Shown here: piece by piece, positions 12,670 through 23,544 of the stretch
How the letters are laid out: each line of letters opens with the position of its first letter
Numbering within the stretch: the first letter of the stretch is position 1
Assembly (NCBI RefSeq): GCF_013373865.1
Contig: NC_050470.1
Coordinates: 4,696,373-4,760,372, forward strand
DNA length: 64,000 nt
Origin: Monomorium pharaonis
Lineage: Eukaryota > Arthropoda > Insecta > Hymenoptera > Formicidae
Direction of reading: 5' to 3'
Notes under the pieces: generated by a model
Told to the model about the DNA's origin: nothing
Database searches by the model: none
Seen by the model: the letters and a program-made list of their open reading frames with translations, nothing else
Translations under genes and position numbers: made by a program

Positions 12670-12975
12670 CACAGGCACACAAAAAATAAAAAGTTGTCTG
12701 AATAGAATACTTCACTAAACTGTCTTTATGCATTTTGAGCCGCTGAATATAAATTCGGTATCAAAATTGCCCCATCACTCACTATTTTCCGCGTAGAGAA
12801 CAATTATTGTAATTTTTAAGATTTTTAGGGTACCTTTTTTATATAAAAAAAAAAAAAGAAATGGTGAGTGATGGGGCAATTCTGACACCAAATTCGTGTT
12901 CAGCACGTCAAAAGACATAAAGATAGCCTAGTGGAGTATTCTGTTCAAAAATTTTTTATTTTTTGTGTGCCTGTG
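12670..12975. mobile_element. MITE-like foldback element with 3-bp target duplication
   Basis: This 306-bp element is built of two long inverted arms, about 12670-12789 and 12858-12975, around a loop of roughly 68 bases that contains an A13 run. The outermost 23 bases of the arms are identical (starting CACAGGCACAC). The innermost 17 bases of the arms (12766-12782 and 12864-12880) are also identical, with roughly 80 percent identity between. Both ends are flanked by TTA (12667-12669 and 12976-12978), consistent with a 3-bp target site duplication. There is no coding capacity, so mobilisation would need a transposase elsewhere. CAC termini with a 3-bp duplication suit CACTA-type elements; a TTA duplication also suits PIF/Harbinger. 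I cannot assign a superfamily. The whole element would fold into one long hairpin if transcribed. Confidence 0.8.
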
Positions 12976-12978
12976 TTA

Positions 12979-13802
12979 TTACAGTTGAGGTGTTTGTAAA
13001 AATTAAACAATGTTTCAATAAAAATTAATAAAACAGTGATATCATTTCAGTATAATTCAACTGAATAAATCATATATCATTAAAGTAAAATTATGTAATG
13101 CTTTAGACAATAATTTACAATCTAATATAAATTAAAAAAGATACAATAAAAAATGAACAGAAAAAGATATCAGTCCAAGTTTATTTAAAAGTATAAAAAA
13201 AGTAATATTAATATATGCATTTCTGTCTTTAATTATTATCTCGTTACTGACGGACAATTTTTAAATTTTCAATTTATTTCTTATAAAGATATATGTTACA
13301 TTATATTTTTGTCAATTGTAAAATTTATTTATATACATTTCGCCGATCCAGAGCTGTCACGCATAAAGTTTAGTGTGACATTCCACTGTAGGGATAGCTT
13401 ACGCGATTGTCGATATGATGATAGTAGTTGGATATAAGGGAAATCGGCAATTCGTTGATGCTACCGAGTAGACACAAAAACGAGAAAAACGAGCTCATAG
13501 CTCGCTATCGTTCAGATAGACCCTAATGCTTACGCAGGAAATTTGTGACCCATTGGACCGGACTCGCGAGGGTGCAAAGCAAATGTTTTCTTTCGATGTC
13601 CTCCCTAATGCACACATTTAAGTGTACTCGGTTCGATCTATAACGGTGACGGCCGCAAACTTGAAGCGCATCCTACCGGGACAATATTATCTCGAAAAAT
13701 ATTTAACAGCGATATTTGGGTTTCGATTTTATTTAATGTTACGTCCGCGGCGCGCGAAAAATATTCGGCAAATAAAATAGCACAATTGCTACAATGATAT
13801 AC
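12979..13802. other. noncoding stretch, no gene recognised
   Basis: AT-rich sequence to about 13340 is followed by a mixed, CpG-bearing patch to 13790. The patch holds a small palindrome CGAGCT-CAT-AGCTCG at 13490-13504. No coding region is recognised. Confidence 0.5.
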
Positions 13803-14320
13803 AGACCGAGAGAGACCGGGAGAGACCGGTAAAGACGGGGAGAGACGGGGAGAGACCGGGAGAGACGGGGAGAGACCGGGGAGAGACCGGGAGAGACAGG
13901 GAGAGACGGGGAGAGACTGCGAGAGACTGGGAGAGATCGAGAAAGACGGGGAGAGACCGGGAGAGACGGGGAGAGACGGGGAGAGACCGGGAGAGACGGG
14001 GAGAGACGGGGAGAGACGGGGAGAGACCGGGAGAGACGGGGAGAGACGGGGAGAGACCGGGAAAGACGGGGAGAGACGGGGGGAGACCGGGAGAGACGGG
14101 AGAGACCGGGAGAGACCGGGAGAGACGGGGAAAGACCGGGAAAGACGGGGAGAGATCGGGAGAGACCGGGAGAGACGGGGAGAGACCGAGAGAGACCGGG
14201 AGAGACGGGAAGAGACCGGAAGAGACGGGGAGAGACGGAGAGAAACGGGGAAAGACTGGGAGAGACCGGGAGAGACGGGGAGAGACCGGGAGAGACGGGG
14301 AGAGACCGGGAGAGACGGGG
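13803..14320 (+). repeat. 10-bp GAGAGACSGG minisatellite, about 51 copies
   Basis: The array of about 518 bp consists of GAGAGACGGG and GAGAGACCGG units, with a few 11-bp units and scattered single-base variants. The plus strand is almost entirely purine apart from the C of each unit and contains G3-G4 runs every 10 bases with 6-base AGAGAC spacers. This fits the usual G-quadruplex pattern (four G-runs, loops of 7 or fewer). The minus strand lacks stop codons in all three frames, giving frames of 228, 221 and 208 codons of Ser-Pro-Arg-Leu-Ser-Arg-Ser-Leu-Pro-Val type repeats. All three frames being open with the same peptide period shows these are repeat artefacts, not a gene. Flanks are unique sequence. 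Confidence 0.97.
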
Positions 14321-17300
14321 ACATTGGCTGCGGACTGCAGAATATAGCATCGAGAAATCAATTTTTGTAACAAAGGGATCACAATTTTTCGATAGTACAT
14401 GCATTTTACTCGCAAATCTTTAGACTAATTTAGAGATTTTTTTTTCGGTAAAAATATGATATTTCACCATTTACATTTTTTTCCTTTAAACATTGTTAAT
14501 TTATTAATCAATTTTACATATATAACATATAATAAACTTAATTATATTATTTTGTACATTCTATTTAAAAAGGATAAATTATTCGTAATTTTAATTAATA
14601 TACTTATACTTGATGTATTTTTCACATTTTTAAATATATTTTTGTCAATTATGTAAAACTTCATTATATATCTCTTCGACAGATTTCTTCGAAGCGAAAA
14701 TCGGATAAGAGGCTTGTAACATTATCGCGATCAGTGTGTGTGCAAGTATACCATCGCAAAAAGGAGAAAGTTCTACGCGTTCGAAGGAGCTTATTTAATC
14801 GCGATTGCTATCGATTTTCCGTACCAACTATACCTCAATGGCGCAGCTAGTCACGACAAGTCCGAGATCTCGCAGAAGCTGTGACGAAATTCCGACGATA
14901 AAACAGCGGGCTACGCCGATGGCTTCAATCATGTATAAAGTGATCGCAATGAACGTTTACAGTATTGAAAGGCTTGCTTCCACGGCGCGGACGTTATAAC
15001 TCGTACCTTGCCATTAATATAATCTCCTATAGATCGTTTTAAAATTCCGTGCTGCGAAATGAAGGGAAGAAAGAGCCGAGCTGTTACTGGCGATCAATTC
15101 AATAGTATCGCTCGCGCCGCAAATTGATTTGCGATTAATCGTACCGCCGTAAAGTCCAAAAATATGATATTGCGCACACGTTTTATAATTTGTCGATATC
15201 CAACGTTAGTTTATATCTGATACATACTATGTTTTTTTCAGTCTCAATTTAAGCCTATTAATTTTGTAGAATTATTATTTGGAGTCTTTTTTGCAATTAA
15301 TTAGATGTAAAGTAGGTATAAAGTCTAAAAACAGAATCTTATACACGCAAATCGTACTATTTGTTGTGTAAAATAAACTTATAAATTTGCATATTTTTTA
15401 TTATTTAGTCCGAAACATTTGATTATCTCCAATTAGTTAGATTTCGAAAAAAAGATATTATCATTCATTTTTAATCTAAAATAATTATTTTATATATGTC
15501 CATTTTCGTATTTTACACGATTGTTATTTAAATATATCATTCGATAGATTTATTAATTAATCTTCTTAGATTAATAAAATCATTATAAAAAATATAAAAT
15601 ACTTATTATATATATGGATGTAATTTATAATATAAAATAAATTAATTTATTAATCATTTTGCTAAATTTATTAATAATTATTTTTATTCACTTTAACAAT
15701 TGTTTAGAATTTTATGTTTATTATTATTATTACATTATGCCCGCTTGAAAAATAATAAAATGTCACGCCTACAATCATATTTTTATATATATTTATTACA
15801 TATATTGTTAAAAATTTTTCTAAAATATCTATATTTCAAATTTAACTAAAAAATTATACAGCCATTAATGTCATTATAATTTTGTACATTTATCGTCATT
15901 AAATCTTTCAAAAGTACACATTTTTCTATTCTCAAGAAAAGTGTTATAACTGGTACAAACACTATTTCCCGCGCAAACACAAACGGCCTAACGCGCGATG
16001 GAAACGCGCGGAGGAAATCCGGTGCGTTCCCGGCGGAACGCGGAACGCGTGAATCCAGCGTGATCGCGTGCGATCCGTAATGAAAATTCCCGGCTGCATT
16101 GATATGCATCTACAAGATTCCGACTGCGCTCGACGCGCTCCCCGGCGTTCATTTCGTGCGATTTCAGGACTTTCCGCCGGAATCTCGTAAAAGCGAATTC
16201 TTCGCGATCACTGGCATCACCGTGCCACCCTCTCGGGACTGCATCCCCTTAATGCGCGAGAAAATCCATTTCGCAGATATAATATTCTGGGACAAGTTTT
16301 TCAGACCTGCTGCTCATTTTGTTTTTCACCGGCGAATTTGCGAAAAGAAAATTATTATCCAAATATAAGGAGCCCAAAACGCGCACACTGATGGTTTTAG
16401 AATTTATCTTAAATTACACTTTTTCTCAGAATTTCTAAATTAATTTTTAATGAAATCTAACACAAAATATATAAATCTTTTTATTTATTATTATTAATAC
16501 ATAATGTCTTTATATTTTATTAATGATTAATGCTGCCAAATATTTCGACTCGTAAATTCTCAATTTAAAAAAATCTAATTTTATTTAACTTTATTTAACT
16601 AAAATCAAATGAGAACATGGAATAAACGTACAATAAAAAACAACAGCAATTGTTTCGACAACAATCGGTCGTTGTTTGAGAAATATAAACATTTTGTTTA
16701 CATTAAATAATAGTCATGCTTTTCCTGAAAGAATAATCGCCTGTGAAACTTGTTTTTAATGAATAGATTATATTTCGTTTGCCTCAGATAACACTCGAAT
16801 TATTCGATAGCGATCGCAGAAAAATCGAGGAATTTTTGCTAATCGACCACGGGTTTTGTGTGGAGCATTTAATACGCAACTGATCAATTTATTTCAGAGA
16901 GTCACAATGTTTTCATTTAATAAAAAAGCTAACCGGATCAAAACACGACATCGAGGGCTGATAATTCCAATTTAAAAAAAAAAGCGCAATTGCAGAGCAC
17001 TGAGGCGCGAAAAAAATAATTCGCCAGTATATATTCCGAGCATGCAAATCTCGTTTTTGCTGGCATCACCCGGTACACTCAAAACAATGAGTTTCGGGGA
17101 ATCAACCCTCAAAAAACGAGCTCCCGCGATTAACTATAGCGCTTCTCTGGCTACAGTTGAAAACGAATATTGCTCGCGGGGCAGTAATTATATGAACGAT
17201 TTCTGGAATCGGCAATTTATGATGAGCAAATAGTTCACTATAATTACTACTTTAAATCATTGTTTATCGCTATTATCACGTTATAGCGCGATGTAATCGT

Positions 17301-20300
17301 GTTTACCATAAATTCCTCCTATACAGTATCCGATCCAATTAATTTCGAGAATTGGCTAATTACTACACAAATTACACCGCTCTTCATCTCTCTCCTCGAA
17401 TCGTATTACGGCGATATACAGGTTATCGATTACCAACGTTGCTGATTGGTAATTTCTGGTCTACATCAACCAAGAAAAAAATCGTTTTTCAATTTTTCTC
17501 TTACTAAATTATTTTAACAATTTCTATAATCAAAACTGCTATTTTCTCTTTCTCACCATCTCTTTTCTTCTTAATACGTGCAATGCAATTTTAAAAATAA
17601 ATTTGGAGATATTGCTGTTTTTATTTATATTTTATTTGATATGGTGAAGGAAGACATTCTTTTTTAAGAAAGAGAAAATTATACATGTCTAGATTTAATC
17701 AAACGTCACAATAATTAACTACAGTTATTTATAACAATACGACATCGGTTTTATGCTATATGATAAAGCATTAAAGCATACGTTTTATCTTTCAAGTTTT
17801 ATTAATGTACCAAGATTTTCGGTTCGGCCTTCCACCTGGAATATAAATTTACTTGGACGTTCCACCTCTTGCCAAAAAATAATTAAGACGTTCGATTAAG
17901 ATATAAGATGCAAGTATAATTCATGTTTGACAACGCGCCGTATTCTCGTGGATGATTTTTAACGGCGATACAATACGCATATATCTCGCGCAACGTCAAC
18001 GATTATGTATTATATGTTGGGTGGTGTCTTCGCGATCGCGATTGGCTGTAAATTATACGGTTGCACGACCGCATATGGCCACGCTGATTGCACTCGCCTC
18101 AAGTCCGTCCCGACGGATATGTTTAATTCTATACTCGATAATGCAGCATACATAATTAAATTGCCGAGTTTCACTGCTAATTAATAACTATTGTACCCGT
18201 GCACACTTGTTGTCATTAACACGTATCGTGTGTATATTCAGATGCGATTCAGGTTTCCAATAATGAAGTCTATTGTTTGTATTTTATAACTCTTCCGTCT
18301 TGTGCAAAGGTCAAATAATGGCAAATTTGATCTAGTAATATATGTCACTATTTCTAAATCTCTTAATAAATCTGAATAGATTTATTTATATATGGAAACA
18401 GAAAAGTTTCAGAAAAATAAAATGAAAGCAAAATATTTCTGTGATATTTTTGACATTCTTTTCTATTATAATTTTATTCACACTAATGTAAGTTTTTTTT
18501 ACATTCCTTTTATTGAAAGAGACTTAGTTAAATAAAACAAAGCTTTTCTATCAGCGATTATCAGAAGATTGATTAGCGAAAGATCAATAGGCGAAGAAAC
18601 GCCAGAAGGGAAAGTGCAATCATTATACCGGCTAGTTAAGAAGTTCTCCGACGACAACCCGATGGAAACTCGGAATCATTGTCAACTTATAACAACGTAA
18701 TCATAAAGCCGATCCGCTAACGATCAGATCGTGTTTCTCGAGACGCCGGTTCGCGAACAATGAGATGTGGATTTTCTTTCTGGCCATAATCAAGCAATGA
18801 AATTGTGGTGGCTTGCCACAAAATCCGCGGATTATGTCGTCTATAAACTTTCACGACAGCTTTCCTTGTTTGGACACCGTCCCTCCCTCTATATCGGCCC
18901 TATTTCTATGCGTGGGTAGACCGTGGATTTGTTTCGCATCACCCTATCGCCGTATCGCGACGAATCGTCTGCGTTGCTATACGATTAAAGTAAAGCGGTA
19001 CATTAAACATGCTATCGATGGAGAACGACCAGAGAAAACAACACTCTTATGTCGTGGATATTCTTATTAAAATGTTTTACGAATTAATATTTCACTTGAT
19101 ACATTATTTATCACTAATATAAATTCTACGAGGGAAAGTAATCGCCAATCACCACGGCAGATTTACTAGCAGGATATATTACTGAAAAATGCACATAATC
19201 AGCAGTTGATAAGTGGTAAGCAATAAAATCTATGTGTTACGAGATATTAACTACTATGTTACAATCATTTACATTTGCGCATAGCGTAATAAAAGATACA
19301 TATCGAATCAAGGTACACATTTTACTCGGCACAATAACGTCCGTAATTTCATTCCTAGTTTCGTCGAAATCTCGTCGAGTCGTCTTATCGATGGCGGCAC
19401 GGCTTATTACCCCTCGGATATTAGACGGGAGGCGATAACTTACTCGCGGCGAGGCTGGCTATCGGGCACTGTCACTGGTTCGCGGTGGTAGGATATTGTT
19501 TTTAGGCTGCGGTTTTGCTCCGCAGTCTCTCTCTACTTCCTCTCCCTCTCTTCTCCCACCCTCGTACTCTCCTGGGAAATTGGACCTGGAGCTGCGCAGG
19601 CAACGCTCGCTCGCCGCTCATTTATTACCGTTGCTTTACCTCTGGGTGGCCAAATTTACCAAACGCTGCGGTTCAGCCTCCGAATGCGCCCGCCGTGTAC
19701 ACCACCGCCGCGCCGTCGCGGTGGACGACGTCGTTCGACGTTACATGCTTGAAAAACTGAACGATGAATTGACGCGTTGCGCGTCGCCCGCCAGCTTACC
19801 TCCACAAGTCAGAAAATATTTCAGATTAACACATTCTTTTACTCGACTTTATGAAACGATGAATCAGAAATTGTGTCAATGAGCGTCCATCAATTTTTGT
19901 TAGATTTGAAATGCGTAATATCGGTTGTTAACGTTAAAGTATACTAAATAATAATGCAACTTTTTATAAAAAATACTGTACGTGGATATTAATCGATTAC
20001 ATCATTATTCAGTGAATAGTTAAATTCTTTAAATATATTAAGATTAAAATATGTTAAAAAACTGTGTAGTATATTTTGTTTATATCTGTATTAACAATAT
20101 TGATTTAGAACAATCAAATTTCTTATTGAAAAAAATAATAGAAAAAATTTGATTAAAATGCATTGTACAAGTTAATTGTGATTTTATCCCTTAGAATAAA
20201 AAGTGGCACTTTCTTTATTCAATAAAGTAATCCGAAATATTGTTTTCGCAGTTTCGGTTTCAATGAGAGTTATTCGATTCTGACAAAGGGATGAAATCGA

Positions 20301-22152
20301 TAAGTCCTTCTTTTCAAGGCTCTCTATTCTCTTTAAAAGAGAAAACGCACTGTCGTGTTGAAAACAAAACGACAAAATCTGAAGATAAAAGCGAATGGCA
20401 GATACGCGTACACCTTTCTTCGTGGAACAGTTTAAGTCAACGTGAAAATTCCTCAATACGATTTCTTTAGTCTTCGCCGTTTGTTCCGTTCATCATTTGT
20501 AAAGATAAAAGACGGAACAAACAGCGATCACCTCGGCGAACTTCGGTTCTTTCCGGTAAATCAGCTAGTCGGTTTTGAAGAACGAATAAAAAATGCGAAC
20601 GGACAAGGAATAGAAGTCGAGACAAATTAAATTCATGATAAATGATTATTCGCTCTTTTGTATCTTTTTTTAAAATAAATATACGATACAAATGGTAAAT
20701 TTACTTGAATGTACAAAATTTCGTAATATAGTTAATATTTATTACGCGTACTGTATCTATAATATTATGTTGCTTTACAAAACACTAAGAGCCGTGTTTT
20801 AATCTAATTTGACGTATGCATTTCAATTTTTCATATTTTTGACTTTATTTTGCCGAGTGTAATAACGAAAGGAAGACCTGCACGTATTTGTAACACTCTT
20901 CGAGGAATTCTCATCTAAAACGGAGAAATATCAAGAATCTCACAAAGGTGAAAACGTCGGCAGACACGGGAAAAATGTGCTCGCGCGGAGCTGCGGCGCG
21001 CGAAGATGAGAACATCAGCGATGTATCTTCATCGTCGCGTTTCCGCTCTTTCGCGAAGCTACTCTGTGTCTTCCAATCATGGAATCACGAAAAATAAGAA
21101 AGTGCAGCCAGGTCGGACGGGAAAACCTTTAGAGATGCATCTTGCTTATCAAGCGACAAATGCACACCTTTCATTTCCATTTACTCACATATGATTTATA
21201 ATTTATTTTCATTTAATTTAATAAACCTAAAAGAATTTTCCTTTTCTATATACTTTTAGTAAATTAATTCTGAAAGCGGATTATATAAATATAATATTTA
21301 TAAAACAAAACGAAATGTTCTACATTACTAAATATAATATTTAACGTCTGAAGGAAATCTGTAAAATAGTACAATAATACGGCTACCAATATATATCAAT
21401 CATTAAAAAGTGAATGACTCATATCACTTTTTTCTTACACATAAATACGTCCGATAATTTTTGACATGCCACAGATCAATGCTGAAAAAAATAGGACACG
21501 AAATAACGAAGGAAATATCATGCGATTGTTTGCGGGATTGTTGGCAAATTCCAAAATATGTAGGAACAAGCTGTTCTTTGCTTGTGTGTATGCCATCGGG
21601 ACTTGTGTGTTTATTCTCCTCTTTTCCATTGCATTTTATATATTCTCCTCGCGTGGCAGAACTGGACCGGGAAAATATGACGGTCGATAGAAGATGGACG
21701 CAACGCGAGTAACAAACCGGGTTCTCGAACACGAAGACGAACACAGCTGATATCGAGTAGATCGAAAAGCAACCAAATACACGCATGTTTAGTAGATATC
21801 TTGATGTAACTGACTATACTTTTTTTATGAAAAGCGAAGAGAAAGAAATATTTACACGGTTACTTCTGTAAAATCCAATAAAATATTTCTTTCCTTTTTA
21901 TATTATATGTATCTTTTTATTGCGGAATACAATTTCAGATAAGACTAGCAAATTATGTTGTACAAAATGCATTGAAAAATAAAATACAATGTGTAGTTGC
22001 AAAAAAGTTTTCGTTAAAAAAATTAAAAATATAAAAAATGAACAACGATATATATTCAACTATCTTTGTTTTCTTTCTTTCAATTTTTAATCAATATTTT
22101 CGTAAAATTAATTCAAGTCTTTTTCTTTCACTCAATAACACGAAGAACAAAA
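14321..22152. other. noncoding stretch, no gene recognised
   Basis: AT-rich segments alternate with CpG-bearing patches at 14670-15150, 15950-16340, 16780-17470, 18540-19070, 19320-19830 and 20860-21180. The 15950-16340 patch has a frame of 89 codons (16099-16368), and the 19320-19830 patch has a frame of 128 codons (19496-19882). Neither shows a domain, and a second frame overlaps the latter. An 8-bp inverted repeat ATTACCAA/TTGGTAAT lies near 17429-17453. A 6-bp GC hairpin (CTGCGG/CCGCAG) lies near 19507-19525. Nothing else is recognised. Confidence 0.45.
20474..20527. repeat. hairpin with 15-bp stem
   Basis: GTTTGTTCCGT at 20479-20489 is exactly complementary to ACGGAACAAAC at 20512-20522. 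After a single C/A mismatch the stem continues with TCGC (20474-20477) against GCGA (20524-20527). The loop is 22 bases. The stem is shorter than a typical animal microRNA precursor (about 22 bp or more), so I do not call a microRNA. It could be a short structured element or a chance inverted repeat. Confidence 0.6.
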
Positions 22153-22395
22153 TTTGTTAATTTGATAAATTTTTCGACTTGATTAAATTTCTTCAGTTTA
22201 AGTAATTATGCATTTACTTAACTTAAACACATACATACATGCATATAAAAACTTGAACTTTTGATATGAATAGTTAAACTCAAGTATTTATATACCATAG
22301 ATTTTAACAGAAATACATAATATTTTGAGCTAATAATTGAGCTAAAGAAATTTAATTTTTCAAGTTGAAAAATTCAGTCAAATTAATAACTTTTT
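22153..22395. mobile_element. foldback element, copy 1 of a two-copy family
   Basis: The left arm 22168-22190 (contains CGACTTGATTAAATTT) is an inverted copy of the right arm 22348-22374, which carries a 4-base insertion. Weaker complementarity continues outward on both sides, for example TTTGTTAATTTGAT on the left against CAGTCAAATTAATAAC on the right. The interior of about 157 bases is AT-rich with no frame. The same arm sequence recurs as an inverted pair at 29236-29333, which argues for a small nonautonomous family and not chance AT palindromes. Exact ends and target duplication are not clear. Confidence 0.6.
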
Positions 22396-22708
22396 TTTCA
22401 ATGAAAAAATATTTTCATTACATTTTTACGAAAAGTTTGCGAGCACGAAAATAAAAAATGTGTGTTTGAAAAGCAAGATGTATTTCTAAAAATCTTGACC
22501 TAACTTAATCATATTTTATTTTTCGTAATTTTTCACATATTTTACTATTTTATTTTTATAATTTTCTATAAAAATAGCGAATCGAATTTCCAGTGAAATG
22601 AGAAGTTGACGTGCTCGATGCCGTTAATGCTTCGAAGCTTGAAACGAGCAGTTTCTGATTTATACCGCGTAGATCGAGCAAATGGAAGGTGTAGTAAAAA
22701 GTGCAGAG

Positions 22709-22740
22709 AAAATACAGCGACAGTGCACGGAACGCAGATA
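22709..22740 (+). repeat. 32-base direct repeat, copy 1
   Basis: The sequence begins AAAATACAGCGACAGT and matches 23355-23386 at 29 of 32 positions, 646 bases downstream in the same orientation. Its CpG-bearing composition makes chance similarity less likely than for AT-rich words. Weaker similarity extends upstream, so it may be the best-preserved part of an older local duplication. Confidence 0.65.
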
Positions 22741-23354
22741 TGAAATGCCTAGTTATGTTTCCTCTTATTAAAAATGACTGGTGAATTGCTGGTGCTACCT
22801 AATACACTTTTACATATATACATACGTAAAATTAGCTTAATCCTACGAAAAAAGAAAATCTTAAAACATAGATCTACGACTTTTTAATTCTCACATACTG
22901 TAGTTGTAATAAGTCAAACTAAGATAATTAATTAAATCTTAAAATGTATAGCTTCAAGAATTTGTGAGAGAGAAAATGTGAAAAAAAGATATGTGTTAAA
23001 ATAAACCCAATAAAAACTACTTTATAGTTTTCTTGTCTAATAAATTTTACTACTTCCGAATTTTCTGTTTTATTAATACATACAAAACACAAGTTATTAA
23101 ATAACGCAAATTATCTTGATTGCATTATGTATTTGAATTTTCTTTACATTTAAAGTTATTTACCTTCTATTTGAAGTGTTCCTGATTGTATGTAACTCAA
23201 ATTATTCAAAGAGAGTACTTATACATAGCACTGGCAGTATTTTTTTGCGAGAACAAATCGGATACCATGTAGTAGATTCTCGTTAAGTAGAAAGAGGCTG
23301 ACCTCTGGTCACGAGTTATTGAAGGGCTCGAACGCGAGAGGGTGGTACAAGAAA

Positions 23355-23386
23355 AAAATACAGCGACAGTTCACGAAACGTAGATA
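23355..23386 (+). repeat. 32-base direct repeat, copy 2
   Basis: It matches 22709-22740 at 29 of 32 bases; the three differences are a transversion and two transitions. See copy 1. Confidence 0.65.
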
Positions 23387-23471
23387 GCGGTCAACTTCAC
23401 CTATCGCTCGTTCGTAGTCGCAGACCGTAACACGAGGAAGGGTGGTCGAGAAAGAGGTTTGGATCTATATT

Positions 23472-23544
23472 AGAAGGAAAAGAGAGAAGAAGGAGAAGAA
23501 AGAAAGAGAGAGAGAGAGAGAGAGAGAGCGTGTGTGTGTGTGTG
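23472..23544. repeat. polypurine (GA)n followed by (TG)n microsatellite
   Basis: A 57-base all-purine tract (23472-23528) ends in pure GA units. After one C at 23529, a (GT)n run to 23544 begins. The 79-codon frame through it encodes a Lys/Glu/Arg run and is a repeat artefact. Confidence 0.95.

Noticed and set aside
13638..14415. Three minus-strand frames of 208-228 codons with Ser/Pro/Leu/Arg repeats
   Set aside because: All three frames are open over the same 10-bp minisatellite because the unit has no stop codon on that strand; this is a repeat artefact, not a gene.
19496..19882. 128-codon plus-strand frame in a CpG-bearing patch
   Set aside because: A second frame overlaps it in another register. 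There is no recognisable domain, and the composition of the patch makes long open frames likely by chance.
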